Below are positions 27,701 to 36,050 of a DNA stretch of 64,000 bases, piece by piece; position 1 is the stretch's first letter; every line of letters begins with the position of its first letter. Source of the DNA: Nereocystis luetkeana (Eukaryota > Sar > Phaeophyceae > Laminariales > Laminariaceae); NCBI GenBank assembly GCA_031213475.1, contig JARUPZ010000009.1, forward strand, positions 5,179,601 through 5,243,600, written 5' to 3'. The notes under the pieces are model-generated. The model was not told the origin of the DNA and did not search any database. It saw only the letters and a program-made list of their open reading frames with translations. The translations under genes were made by a program, and so were the position numbers.

Positions 27701-28878
27701 TTTCAAGTACCACACGGTTCCAGGCATCAACAGTGTCAGGTGGTGGGGGAGTGCGTGGATGCGTAGGGGTTTCAATATAGGATCGACCGAGTAAGCTTGA
27801 GTGCCGAAATACGATCGTTCGCATCACTATATAATCATGGGACAACATATTGTGTCTAAATCAATAGTACTGGCTGCTGCTACCTTGCTTACTGATTGCT
27901 GGGTAAATAACAAAAAGTAAGTATTAACGCCCTAAGAAGTAACAATATGATCGGTGACGTCTAGAACCCCTTCAACCCGTTGGGCGAAGGACCTCGCGAT
28001 ATGTCGCATAGTAACCCCCGTAGTGTGTCATCATGTTTGGATGTGACTGGTCGGTCGTCCGTAGGTCGTTTCAGTTTAGGCTATAGCGACCACGAAAATA
28101 TTTTTGATACGTAGTCGGAATAGCTTGGCAGCCTCCGTAATCCCCTACCCACATCCTGAATATCATATAGAACACGAGCAAACGGCGGGCCATGTCAATT
28201 CCTGAACAACATCGATAAAATCCACATGCCGTATGTAATAAATGCCAAGAACAACGGTCACCAATTCCAAGCACGGCAGTACAGGCGGTACGGAAGGGAT
28301 GCACGCTCACATGATGTGGGAAATGGATGGATTATTAAGAGTAGTCATCTTGAATGGTTTCGTTTGTGTCCGAAGAAACGTTTCGAGCGTCTGTTTTCAG
28401 CTTAGCAGTTGATCGGGGCAGTATACTGCAGGTGGTCTGTTTACGTGTGCAATCTGGCCCCACTTTAGTTATGTACCTTCGTTGGTGAAATACACGGTGA
28501 ATATATCCCAATCAAACTTATCGCAAATGTCACCGCTCCCTGTTAAATGTAAGGGTGCCATTTGCTCCCCATGTAACTGTGCGCTGAAGTCGTGAACTCA
28601 TACTTCATTAAGTCCAGATGATGGGACGTTGTGAAAGAACAGGTACTAGAAGTGAATAACAATGTATCTAGATACCACATCCGTAACGAAACAAAACAGA
28701 AACGCAGCCATTCAAAAGGTCTGTACGTATGGCAGACCAGGAAACTACTTTGATGCGCTAGGTGCATCGAAGTCTTATCGTGAGGGATAAACTCACCTTC
28801 GCCTTCATCTTGGGCAAATGCGGAGAGAGCAAAGAAGAGCACGGTGCACGCACCCTTGGCATAAGGGGCGAAACGCAT
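12665..28878 (-). CDS. Secreted multi-module cysteine-rich protein, split gene with tandemly duplicated exons
   Basis: I predict one gene on the minus strand from the signal-peptide exon at 28,878-28,797 to a tentative last exon ending at 12,665. Eighteen exons are called: signal peptide, sixteen module exons and a terminal exon. Internal exons are 69-90 bp, usually exactly 81 bp, and every intron is phase 1 with GT donor and AG acceptor. The usual donor is G|GTGAG or G|GTAAG, splitting a glycine codon after the last cysteine. The typical module has spacing C-x5-C-x5-CC-x4-C-x6-C, compatible with inhibitor-cystine-knot (knottin) folds and loosely like hevein-type or Dickkopf/colipase-type modules. 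I cannot assign it to any of these. Exon lengths sum to 1,446 nt, 482 codons including the stop. The hydrophobic N-terminus implies secretion. Function, partners and expression are unknown. Intron sequences are partly duplicated with the exons. The last exon, and whether all exons are used together, are the least certain parts. Confidence 0.72.
13016..13087 (-). CDS. Exon 17: short cysteine module
   Basis: This 72-bp phase 1-1 exon has acceptor CTAACAG| and donor GTG|GTGAG. It encodes a module starting GCETSRDCPSNTECCPGGNC and ending FVCGE. The last loop is only three residues instead of six. It is separated from exon 16 by about 2.5 kb of sequence in which I find no other module. Confidence 0.75.
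15627..15707 (-). CDS. Exon 16: cysteine module, type I
   Basis: This 81-bp phase 1-1 exon has acceptor ACGCCAG| and donor GTG|GTGAG. It encodes a module starting GCNNGGECPIRAFCCSDGTC and ending SSCGE. Its tandem counterparts at 17,008 and 18,350 are both broken, so this is the only intact exon in that position of the repeat unit. Confidence 0.8.
15990..16070 (-). CDS. Exon 15: cysteine module, type II
   Basis: This 81-bp phase 1-1 exon has acceptor CGGCCAG| and donor GCG|GTGAG. It encodes a module starting ECRLDGDCPSTAECCSDGTC and ending NDCGE. The coding part is nearly the same as exon 12. Confidence 0.83.
16318..16398 (-). CDS. Exon 14: cysteine module, type I
   Basis: This 81-bp phase 1-1 exon has acceptor TACTAG| and donor GTG|GTGAG. 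It encodes a module starting GCDNGGRCDEGQICCVNGTC and ending ASCGE. It is near-identical to exon 11. Confidence 0.83.
16681..16761 (-). CDS. Exon 13: cysteine module, type II, first cysteine lost
   Basis: This 81-bp phase 1-1 exon has acceptor TGCCAG| and donor GCG|GTAATA. It encodes a module starting GYRDDGDCPATNECCSN and ending NDCG. The first cysteine is Y, leaving five. Splicing and frame are intact, so the exon may still be used. Confidence 0.7.
17008..17087 (-). pseudogene. Decayed module exon (type I), one base short
   Basis: The module core is readable (CSNGRVCPRGTFCC) but the exon is 80 bp because a base is missing at the acceptor side (CTAAG|TTGT in place of CAG|GTTGT), which breaks the phase. 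The donor is GTG|GTGCAA. It would shift the frame if spliced in. Confidence 0.62.
17372..17452 (-). CDS. Exon 12: cysteine module, type II
   Basis: This 81-bp phase 1-1 exon has acceptor CGGCCAG| and donor GCG|GTGAG. It encodes a module starting ECRLDGDCPSTAECCSDGTC and ending NDCGE. It is almost identical to exon 15, 1,382 bp away, which points to a recent duplication. Confidence 0.83.
17700..17780 (-). CDS. Exon 11: cysteine module, type I
   Basis: This 81-bp phase 1-1 exon has acceptor TACTAG| and donor GTG|GTGAG. It encodes a module starting GCDNGGRCDEDQFCCVDGTC and ending ESCGE. It lies exactly 1,382 bp from its near-identical copy, exon 14, and the flanking intron sequence is duplicated as well. 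Confidence 0.83.
18031..18111 (-). pseudogene. Decayed module exon (type II), donor lost
   Basis: The 81-bp length and acceptor TGCCAG| are kept. The second cysteine is S and the last is Y (NDYSE). The expected GCG|GT donor has become ACAGCGA, with no GT. It is the tandem counterpart of exon 13 and probably no longer recognised as an exon. Confidence 0.7.
18350..18431 (-). pseudogene. Decayed module exon (type I) with stop and frameshift
   Basis: The copy is 82 bp instead of 81. It has an in-frame TGA in the first loop (after GCNNG) and a one-base insertion after the fifth cysteine codon. The donor is the weaker GTG|GTGCAA. Including it would truncate the protein, so it should be skipped. 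It is the counterpart of exon 16 and of the decayed copy at 17,008. Confidence 0.72.
18715..18795 (-). CDS. Exon 10: cysteine module, type II
   Basis: This 81-bp phase 1-1 exon has acceptor TGCCAG| and the near-ideal donor GTG|GTAAGG. It encodes a module starting ECKEDIDCPSTAECCSDGTC and ending NDCG. All six cysteines are present. Confidence 0.82.
19038..19118 (-). CDS. Exon 9: cysteine module, type I
   Basis: This 81-bp phase 1-1 exon has acceptor CCCCAG| and donor GTG|GTGAG. It encodes a module starting GCNNGGSCPDRTFCCSDGTC and ending ASCGE. All six cysteines are present. Confidence 0.82.
19385..19465 (-). CDS. Exon 8: cysteine module, type II
   Basis: This 81-bp phase 1-1 exon has acceptor TGGCAG| and donor GTG|GTGAG. 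It encodes a module starting ECKEDGDCPSTAECCADGTC and ending DDCGE. Type II modules have an acidic DGDCP between the first and second cysteines and alternate with type I along the array. Confidence 0.82.
19699..19779 (-). CDS. Exon 7: cysteine module, type I
   Basis: This 81-bp phase 1-1 exon encodes a six-cysteine module starting GCNNGGTCPEGTFCCSGGRC and ending TSCGE. Type I modules have C-[N/D]-N-G-G after the first cysteine. Acceptor is TGCCAG| and donor GTG|GTGAG. It is the first exon of the compact array in which exons recur every 314-365 bp. Confidence 0.82.
20056..20140 (-). pseudogene. Decayed cysteine-module exon relic
   Basis: Words resembling the middle of a module exon (plus strand GAGCACAAGTCCAATTCAAG) occur about 340 bp beyond exon 7, where the regular spacing predicts one more exon of the second type. 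The frame, cysteines and splice sites are gone. Confidence 0.35.
23256..23336 (-). CDS. Exon 6: cysteine module
   Basis: This 81-bp phase 1-1 exon has acceptor GTAACAG| and donor GCG|GTGAG. It encodes a six-cysteine module starting ACKDDTHCFGDSVCCPNGVC and ending DCGE. The next intact module downstream is about 3.5 kb away, the second-longest gap inside the module array, beyond the region of compact duplications. Confidence 0.78.
23730..23813 (-). CDS. Exon 5: cysteine module lacking one of the paired cysteines
   Basis: This 84-bp phase 1-1 exon has acceptor GCGACAG| and donor GTG|GTGAG. It encodes a module starting DCGDDTSGCADGMVFCPDGS. The CC pair is FC, so one half-cystine is lost, and one residue is added in each of the first two loops. 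It ends EDCGE. Its splice sites and frame are intact. Confidence 0.72.
24861..24941 (-). CDS. Exon 4: cysteine module
   Basis: This 81-bp phase 1-1 exon has acceptor CCGACAG| and donor GTG|GTGAG. It encodes a full six-cysteine module starting GCKKDNHCPGGDVCCPDGSC and ending MCGE across the junction. Like exon 6 it has an H before the second cysteine instead of the D or G seen nearer the 3' end. Confidence 0.78.
26203..26292 (-). CDS. Exon 3: divergent cysteine-rich module
   Basis: This 90-bp, phase 1-1 exon has acceptor CCAACCTCAG| and donor AAAG|GTGTGA. It encodes a lead-in of about ten residues, then CFTEGGCDCFRRKCINGFCK. The cysteine spacing (C-x5-C-x1-C-x4-C-x4-C) differs from the main module type. 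It could be a related but rearranged module or an unrelated small one. The donor is not optimal, so confidence is lower than for the main array. Confidence 0.55.
27584..27603. repeat. Homopolymer C20 (G20 on gene strand) in intron 2
   Basis: Twenty consecutive C on the plus strand, hence G on the sense strand of the cysteine-rich gene, lie just inside intron 2. Exact length may be a sequencing artefact. Confidence 0.85.
27628..27696 (-). CDS. Exon 2: divergent cysteine-rich module
   Basis: This 69-bp exon lies between acceptor AACAG| and a perfect donor A|GTAAGT and is phase 1-1. It encodes a five-cysteine module beginning CTVNADCDTSCC and ending in SVCV, with spacing C-x5-C-x3-CC-x8-C. It lacks the sixth cysteine and the CGE ending of the later modules. 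A run of 20 G (minus strand) begins about 18 bases after its donor. Confidence 0.65.
28797..28878 (-). CDS. Exon 1: signal peptide
   Basis: The ATG at 28,878 opens a 27-codon exon: a short basic start (MRFAPYAKG), a hydrophobic core (TVLFFALSAFA) and then an acidic stretch (QDEGE). This is a classic secretory signal peptide with likely cleavage after AFA. The frame runs straight into a textbook donor, GAAG|GTGAGT. The exon is 82 bp, so it ends in phase 1, exactly the phase that every cysteine-rich exon downstream needs. That match is the main reason for joining it to the array. It has no cysteine module of its own. Confidence 0.75.
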
Positions 28879-29007
28879 CGTCAAGTCCTTGATCGCGATA
28901 ACGGATGTACGGTGCACGTGTGCGGGTATTGAACAAGGAGAGAGTATGCGTGAGTGATTAACCAGGGCATCTCGAGATACCGCAGGCATATACTATAGGC
29001 CGTGCAT

Positions 29008-29020
29008 ATATTGACTGTGA
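29008..29020 (-). promoter_or_regulatory. Possible TATA-like element upstream of exon 1
   Basis: AATATATGC on the minus strand lies about 135 bp upstream of the signal-peptide ATG. It is a weak candidate in an AT-rich neighbourhood and no transcription start can be fixed from sequence alone. Confidence 0.2.
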
Positions 29021-29079
29021 CGACCTCCTGTGAGACGCTGACAAATATGTAAAAGGTTTCGCAAATGGGTATGACGCTC

Positions 29080-30700
29080 ATTCTGCTACAGCAATAGATT
29101 CACGCAAACAAAAACAATTCACGCAAACTGAAATGCACACGCAAAACGATTGACACCTCACGCCAAATTGTTCGGCTTGAGTCCTGACTATAGAGGGGGT
29201 ACCTGGTACCGCCCGCCCCACCTACGCATGTTCAATTATACATATATTAAAACGAAACCATGGGACGGTATTTAGCCGTCTACAACCCTGCTTGATTCTG
29301 AAGTCTTCAATCATACTCTGATACTGCAGTTTGGCGGGGCCTGCTGACCTGTGGGCTACAGCTGCGTCTGTCAGTTAAGTTGGGTCCACGGGCAAAAACT
29401 TTGAGTGACACCAATACAAAGGGTCTATGAGCTCGCTCGGAAAAGGACGAGCAAAGGCCCCGACGATCCATGTGACAAGCAGGCTTGGGTGGATGAGCAC
29501 TGCCTGAAGAAGTTCGAGGGACAGCTCAGCTCTCGACGCTGTACTTGCTAGACAACATGAGCTCTCCGAATGAGATTAAATGTGATTGCCATATTGTTGC
29601 GGAACACTTAAGATAAAAATATAGCTACCGAGGTATTTTCGGGGACCATGGTAAAACGGACCCACGGTACACCCAAAAAACCTACCAGTATCTTTTTCTA
29701 TTTTTTCACTGGCAATATATGGTCTTATTTACTATGGCGCCCCGTATAAGCAGCATCTCCCCCCCCCCCCCCCCCCTCCCTCCCCCTCTCTTGGTACTTT
29801 CGTTTCCCCTCTCTTGGTACTTTCGTTTGTTATAGCTGCCGTAGCGTTAGTATTGGTCCTGTCGACCTAAATGTAGACAGCTTGAGACCCTGCCGGTTTG
29901 TGTTCGGTAACTCAAGGACTGGTTAAAATCTATTTGCCATTAACCCATTTCCGGACAGAATTGTATATATTACCTGCCTAGTATAGGCTCCAGGTGCCTG
30001 ATATAGCCTGGACCATATATGGGAGAGCGTTGTATTGTTTTTTGGGCTCCTTACGGACGAGTTGCCGAAGCACTCTTGCTTGTTTAGGTCACTCCCGGCA
30101 CCGAAGAAGCTGTAGTGCTCCCGCAGCTACAGCAATCCTACCGAATGATAAGCCGCATGGAATGTCGGTACATAGTATGTGGTCGACAAGCTTGGGCTGA
30201 TAAAACTATGATTTCGTTCTTCAATCTAGTGGCGGATGAGGTAAGATGAAGGGAATATCTGAATATACAGGTCGAAATAATCCAGGCATAATTCGTACCT
30301 GTGTATACCTCACCAATGACAATCTATCCGCATTTACAAACCGTTGACGGCGCCTGGTGTCAAATGTATGACAACCTCGCCTGCCTACCTGCCTTCGTCT
30401 GTAATTGTCTTGGAAGTCATTATCTGAAAATATGTGAAGGTTTCTACTGGTCACCCACTTATACCTGACCGCACGTCTAGCTTGGCCGTAAAAAGGAAAG
30501 GGAAACAAACGTACATACCAGTTGCGCATACCCGTTAAACCACACAACGAGGCAGTGGTTAATCTTGCAGCAAAGCCGAACAATATTAACACTAATATCA
30601 GGTGTAAATGCGTGGGGCTAACTTTGTCGTATGCCTGGTATCATATTCCAAGTAATCGAGAAGGGGAAACAACAAGTACGAGTAGGTACGCCTCTTCAGT
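29080..30700. other. No supported gene; low-complexity patches
   Basis: This stretch holds short repeats of CACGCAAAC near 29,100 and a TACCTGGTA word at 29,200. A run of about 18 C lies at 29,759-29,776, followed by two adjacent copies of CTCTCTTGGTACTTTCGTTT. No coding region is supported. Confidence 0.5.
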
Positions 30701-30707
30701 ACCTTAG

Positions 30708-31300
30708 TACTGTCTCACCGCTCGTCCCCAGAGCAGCGGGGCAGATGTATAGACAGACTACACAGTTTTCGTACCAGGGAGGTGTTATCTCAGACGCTGA
30801 CAACATGCCAAAAATCACACGACGGATACGAATCGGTTCAGACGGAAGCTGTGTGATATGGAGGGCAGTGCGCATGTTTAATGCCGACGTGATGGAGACC
30901 CTGCTGTACGGGTGCGTGACGAAGACTCAGGGCCAGGGACACTTCGCTAAACTCCGAACGGCACATCACAAACTCCTGCTACGGAACATTGGTTTCCATT
31001 ACGAGAACGCGCGCTAAGGCCTCAAAACGGCGTAATACAAGAGCGTTGAGACGACCATCCGCAAATGACGTCTTCTTTTTCGGGGGTCAGTACAGCGGAC
31101 GACCAATGAGCGGTTGACTCCCCGCGTGGTCTTCGAGACGATGGCTGGTGGAGAAATCCCAGGGACCAGGCCGACTGGGAAATAACTGGGTCCAATGTTT
31201 AGCAGACGAGCTTAGGGTTTTTGAAGCCACCGGGGGGTCTGCGGGAAACTTTGCTGTTCGAGGTAGAGCCGGTGTTATGGCCGAGCGCGGCTAAGAAGAG
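30708..31300 (+). pseudogene. Relic of a LINE, C-terminal part of ORF2
   Basis: The plus-strand translation matches the C-terminal part of the LINE at 34-37 kb, in opposite orientation. Shared words include [26 protein letters not shown] and [10 protein letters not shown], then matches in other frames to about 31,300 (TTIRK, LRVF). The reverse transcriptase catalytic part is absent and several frameshifts and stops are present. It is a truncated, dead insertion of the same or a close family. Confidence 0.8.
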
Positions 31301-31854
31301 CGGGGCGTAGTACCGGGGGGGCGTCGAAGTGGCCGACTGTTTTCATGGTGAGGTAACGCAGGGATGACGCATAGAAAAGGCGGCTGCACCATGCAGCCCA
31401 GGACGCCAAGAACGGCGACGAGGGTAGCGGGGAACAGGAACGGGAGGGGAGCCGGACTGATAGAGTTGTTGGCGAATGCACAAACCAAAAAAATACATTG
31501 GGTGGCTATGTATCGGTCCGCCACGAGCTCTTACACAGTATGTTGCTGCTATATGTGTCTCTTTCGTGCTGCATCGTTCGTGCAGCAGATATCTGTCTTT
31601 CCTGAGTACGTATTTTCTCCGTCTAGCCGCCATTATGAAGCCCTTGCGTAACTTATACCAGTTACTATTTTTTTCATTCCATATACTTTTAGGTTTGGTT
31701 ACCTTCCTGGTTTTGCTTCTAGTATTATTGCTTGTGTTGCCGTGTTCTCGCGCCCGGTACACTGGCATTTCACTTGCTTGACATTCAGTATTATTGCGAC
31801 GTTAGTTTTTTGTTTGTATTACTCTGACTCAGTCTGTGACCGCAGAATCCATAT

Positions 31855-32064
31855 CTCTTTTAAATACGGGATCAGGACGGACACTGGGTGTTCATATAAA
31901 GCAGGTTTGAAAGGACAATTTGATGTGAAGAAAACAACAACGATAACAACACAACCAACACCACCACCACCACCGCCACCAACAACAACAGCAACCACAA
32001 CAACTACAACAACAACAACAACAACTACAACAACAATAACAACAACAACAACAACAACAACAAC
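31855..32064 (+). repeat. SINE-like repeat copy with long (AAC/ACC)n tail
   Basis: The segment 31,855-31,935 shares the core ATCAGGACGGACACTGGGTG and the ending TTTGATGTGAAGAA with the copies near 33.4, 39.5, 46.5, 46.7 and 48.6 kb. It is followed by about 130 bases of AAC/ACC-rich microsatellite. The arrangement of a conserved 3' end followed by a simple-sequence tail is typical of retroposons. Confidence 0.6.
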
Positions 32065-32289
32065 ACGTTTGATCCAGGCGTAGTTTTGTTTGCCAACGGG
32101 GTGCGGGTTGTTTCTCCGTCTTCTTTGAGAATACACACCATGACCCAAGTGCCCCAAAATTGCGCGACCGAGAAGCGTGTCTACTATAGGGCTTGAAAAC
32201 AAGCACGACAAATACATTTGCTTTGAACATTTTGGGAATTAATACCCATAAATAAGACCGATATTTGAAACCAAATGGACCAGACAAAA

Positions 32290-33430
32290 TTCAACTCACA
32301 GACGACGCTCATCGCACACCTGACTAGTCGAGAAGACCCTCGAAATAGTCCACTCGGTCAAGTTTTGCCCCCTTGTGACCCCCACTTTCTCTCGCATATT
32401 TTTCCAAGTTGTAAGGGGAAATATAGATGAGACTGTGGGGATGAGGTGCACTCAAATTCGTTGTCCATTTGCTTTTGAAAAAATTGGACACTTTCGAGAA
32501 AGAATGGCCGAAATTTGAGGGGGGGAAAATACAGTCACTTAGGGTTAAAAGAAACTGTGAATCATGGTCGGTGTCATACTCTCTAGTATGACGTTAAACT
32601 ACCGGGTTTGAGGGAAAAGGAACAAGTAAATTGTGTGCCTAGAGTTTCTCACTCTATGTGGTAGCACAGAATAATATAATATATTATGTAAACAGTATAT
32701 CTATGTGTGATATCACGATCGGTGTCATCCTATCTCCACAATGAACAGAAATGCCCCAAATTCGGGCGGGGGGGGGGGAGGGACTCGACCTTTTGCTTGT
32801 GTTTTATTATTTGTAGTATGTGGCAAACTTATATATCTGTGTATACGTGGTATATCCAAATTGTTGTCACCTTGTTCAGCATGACCGGGTTGCCGCGAAC
32901 CTCCTTGAGCAGACATTGATTATTTTGGCTCCGAATCGTTTTTTTCCGCAGGTGGAACGCGTTTGTAAAACCGCCTACCAGCTATACTTGCAGCTCGTAG
33001 CTTTGGCACCTCAAGAACGCCCATCCCTCTTCATTGGGTTTTGTCTGTGCGTAGGTGGGCTCTCGTGTGTGTACTACAGTGCTAGCCCTCTTTTTTGGGT
33101 TATGTTTACGTGTGTATACTATAGTGTGGTTCACTGTGTATTTCGCTGGAATGATTTTTGCCTTGCACATATTTAATAAAAAGCCCATGGGTCCTTTCCC
33201 AGTTCGTCTGAATACGTCGAGTTTTTAGATAGTATATGTTCAGTTGTTCTCGCATGAATCGAATCATGCTCCCCACGCATACAAGGTTTTCTTACTTTGT
33301 CTCGGCCAAAACTCGGCTGTGAAAAAACTTGTCACTTGACCTGAACCTGGTCGACGAGGTCTGTTCAAAACGGGTAAAAAACAAAAGGGCTCACGTTCGT
33401 TCACAGAGAACCAATGAAAACCATCAAGAA
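32290..33430. other. No supported gene
   Basis: AT-rich sequence with an 11-base G run near 32,768. A plus-strand frame at 32,820-33,176 is open for 118 codons but has no recognisable features. Confidence 0.45.
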
Positions 33431-33440
33431 AATCCTCGGA

Positions 33441-33627
33441 TTTGTGTGTGTGTGTTCACATTAAACCGTTATTTCTACCCGTCGACATCCAGCACAACCA
33501 GTGTCCGTGCCAACTCTTCAATCCTAGAAGAGATACAACTTCTGTGGTCACAAAGCTACGCTACAGAGATACTACGTTGCCACGTGTGCAGTGTGCACTG
33601 CAGTGGGCAATGCAAAGCCATGACATC
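33441..33627 (-). repeat. SINE-like repeat copy, inverted, with (CA)n tail
   Basis: This copy is nearly identical to the reverse complement of 46,468-46,659. In sense orientation it ends with GACGGGTAGAAATAACGG and TTTAATGTGAA, followed by a short CA run. The two copies are 13 kb apart and differ at only a few places, so this is a recently active family. Confidence 0.75.
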
Positions 33628-33721
33628 ATACTAGATACGAGAGGCACGACATACGCATCCTATGAAATAGTGAAACGAAAAGAAACAATCAAAGAGAAAC
33701 AAAAACAAGGTAGACAAATCG

Positions 33722-34326
33722 AAAGTGAATAAGAAAAAAAATGAAAGCAAAATCTAGGAGAAACAATCTGTCGTGCCTCCCCCCCGCAGGCGAGGTGGCC
33801 AACACTTGAAAAAGAACGAGTTGGAGAAAAGAAAGAAAAATAAAATAAAATAGGAAAAACACCACTGCTTGTAAACAGAGTAAGACAAAGAACCAAGGAA
33901 AAAAGTAACAAGGACAAATAACAAAGGGGAAATAACAGGCAGACCAAAACCCAAAACACCTTCCAGGTGGCGGCAGCAGCCTTGGTACGGGTAGTATAGC
34001 CAGGTTCTCCCTCCTAATCCGCCTGGTACCTTGCTACCCAGACTGCCGTCGCCGCCTTGCGTTCGTCAACTCTGCCCAGCCCCTTGACGTCAGACAATAC
34101 GAAACGAGCAGAGCAGGTTCGTCTTCCAACAACGCCACACGGCTCCTTCAGTACGGCTTATCAATCAGAAAGGAAGAGGAAGAGAAAAAATAATATGAAA
34201 ATCACGGAGAGTCAGCGCAAGAAAGGAAAAAAACAAAAACAAGAAGAGAAGAGAAGACAAGGGAAGACCACGTTCGAACCAGCTGCACCAGTTGGTAGCA
34301 CTAGTAGTATGGCCATGTTCTACTTC
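33722..34326 (-). repeat. Duplicated 3' region of the LINE
   Basis: The segment 33,990-34,065 resembles 34,308-34,385, about 320 bp away in the same orientation, and each is preceded on the plus strand by an A-rich stretch. On the LINE strand this means a pyrimidine-rich 3' region present twice, probably a partial tandem copy or an older insertion at the same site. No coding function is seen. Confidence 0.5.
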
Positions 34327-36050
34327 CTAGTCGACTTGGTGCCTTGCTACCCTGTCTGCCATCTCCTTCCTACTTTCGTTTACCGCCGTTTCCCTTCTAC
34401 CCCTCCTATTCCCCCCCCTCTCCGCATTCCCTCGGTCGGGCTTTCTGCCACTTCTCCTGTTGCCCCCTCCCCCCCCGGTTCCTTGGGCACCATCCACGGC
34501 GGATGCGCGGCGCTGCCTACTCATCTCAGCCTCAGCCTCGTGCCACCTCACCATGAACCGTTCGGCTGCTTCAAGGATCCCCCGGTACCACTTCTCCGCC
34601 TTTTGGGGTGCAGTGGACCACAACGCTGTCTCAACTCCAAACACCAAGGGGGCAACTTCCGTTGACCCTTCGGTGGCTCGGAACTCCCTAAGGTCTTCGA
34701 CTATGCATCTATGCCAGGTCTTACACTGTCCGCCTGGTCTCGGGTTCTCCCCACCGGTTATCGTCCCGAATATTACCCGACTTGGTAATCGCTCCTTGCT
34801 TTGCCGTGCCACGCCCCCCGCAAAGAAGAGCCGACGTTTACGAATGGTCGTTTCGATGCTCTCGCAACGTGTCATCTTGAGGGTCTTCGCGTACGAGAGG
34901 GTGGCATGGTCAGTATGAAGTCGGCGCTGGAAGCCAATGACTCGCAGCAGGACTTGGTGGTGAGCCGTTCGAAGCTTGGCAAAGTGTTCCGCTCTGAGTG
35001 TCCACGTCACACACCCGTACAGCAGGGTCTCAATCACCTCGGCCTTCAGCATTCGGATTTTAAGACTAAGGGGGGCGGTCGTCCTATCATACAACTCCGG
35101 GCCGAACCGTTTGAGGCATGCTCGCATAATGCGGATCCGTCGGTCGATTTCGAGCGAGAGCGCAGCGTTTTCGTGGATAACGCCGCCTAGGTATAAGAAC
35201 TGGGTCGTCTGCTTATACCTCTGACCTGCCGCTTCGATGACGAGCGGTGGTGCGAGGGTTGTCCGGTCTGGTGTTTGTAGGACCATTGTCTCGGTCTTCT
35301 TTTCCGACACCGTGAGGCCTGCTGCTTCGAAGACAGTCACGATGACTGTCATCATTTTTCCTGCATCATCGGCGTGCAACATGCCCCATACAGACCTTCG
35401 CACGCACGCCAATGGCTCCTCCTTCCCTGTTCGAACTGCACCAGCTTCACTGAGTTGGACCAAATCTCTTACAATGGCTTCGTCTTGGCTGAAACGTACT
35501 AGTTCGACGTGTAACGCAGCAGCGAAGAACACGTTTAACAGTAACGGTGATAGTACACAGCCTTGCCGCAGCCCCTGCGTGACATCAAACCATTCCGAGA
35601 GCTCGCCGTCATCAGTACGCACGCGAGCCCGCATGCCATCGTGGAAATTACGGATAATTCTCAGCATCTTGGTTCGTACGCCAAAGCGTTTGAGTACCTT
35701 CCATAACAGATCTCGGTCGACAGAGTCGTACGCTTTCTGCAGATCGATGAAGCACACGTATAAGGGGATTTTTCTCTGGCGTCCGAGCTCTTGCAGCCGG
35801 CGCACGACGAACAACATATCAATCGTTGATCGTGCGGGGCGGAAGCCGCACTGTTCCTCGAGGAGTAGTTCCTCGGTCTCGCAGTAGTTGCTGAGGCGGG
35901 ACGCGACGATTTTCAACAACGCTTTGCCTGCATGGGCAACAAGCGACATCCCTCTATAGTTGTTGCAGTCAGTTCGATCCTTCTTTTTGTGAAGGACCTT
36001 GATGATCGCATCTTTCCATTTCATTGTTGAGGGACTTCTCCTGTTAACCA
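34327..36050 (-). pseudogene. LINE ORF2, reverse transcriptase and C-terminal domain
   Basis: This frame encodes a non-LTR reverse transcriptase. Visible blocks are [22 protein letters not shown], motif [14 protein letters not shown] (around 35,712-35,755), [17 protein letters not shown] and the catalytic box as HADD (around 35,363-35,376, normally YADD). These are followed by [12 protein letters not shown], a conserved C-terminal part and a charged tail. The catalytic box is followed almost at once by the KMM helix, which suggests a small internal deletion. The open frame extends upstream to 36,147 but the homologous part begins where the endonuclease frame ends. The two were one ORF, separated by about five extra bases near 36,025-36,035. 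The element would copy itself by target-primed reverse transcription if intact. It is inactive as read. Confidence 0.88.

Noticed and set aside
12665-28878. Naming the modules hevein-type chitin-binding or a specific toxin family
   Set aside because: Hevein has C-x8-C-x4-CC-x5-C-x6-C with aromatic ligand residues that are absent here. Knottin spacing is shared by many unrelated proteins, so spacing alone does not show activity.
31819-32217. Minus-strand frames with long runs of V, C or G
   Set aside because: They are translations of the (AAC/ACC)n microsatellite.
34057-34665. Plus-strand open frame of 202 codons, Pro/Ser-rich
   Set aside because: It runs antisense to the LINE C-terminus and through its A-rich 3' region. 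Composition explains the openness.
35237-35887. Plus-strand open frame of 216 codons
   Set aside because: It is the antisense of the LINE reverse transcriptase and shows no independent motif.
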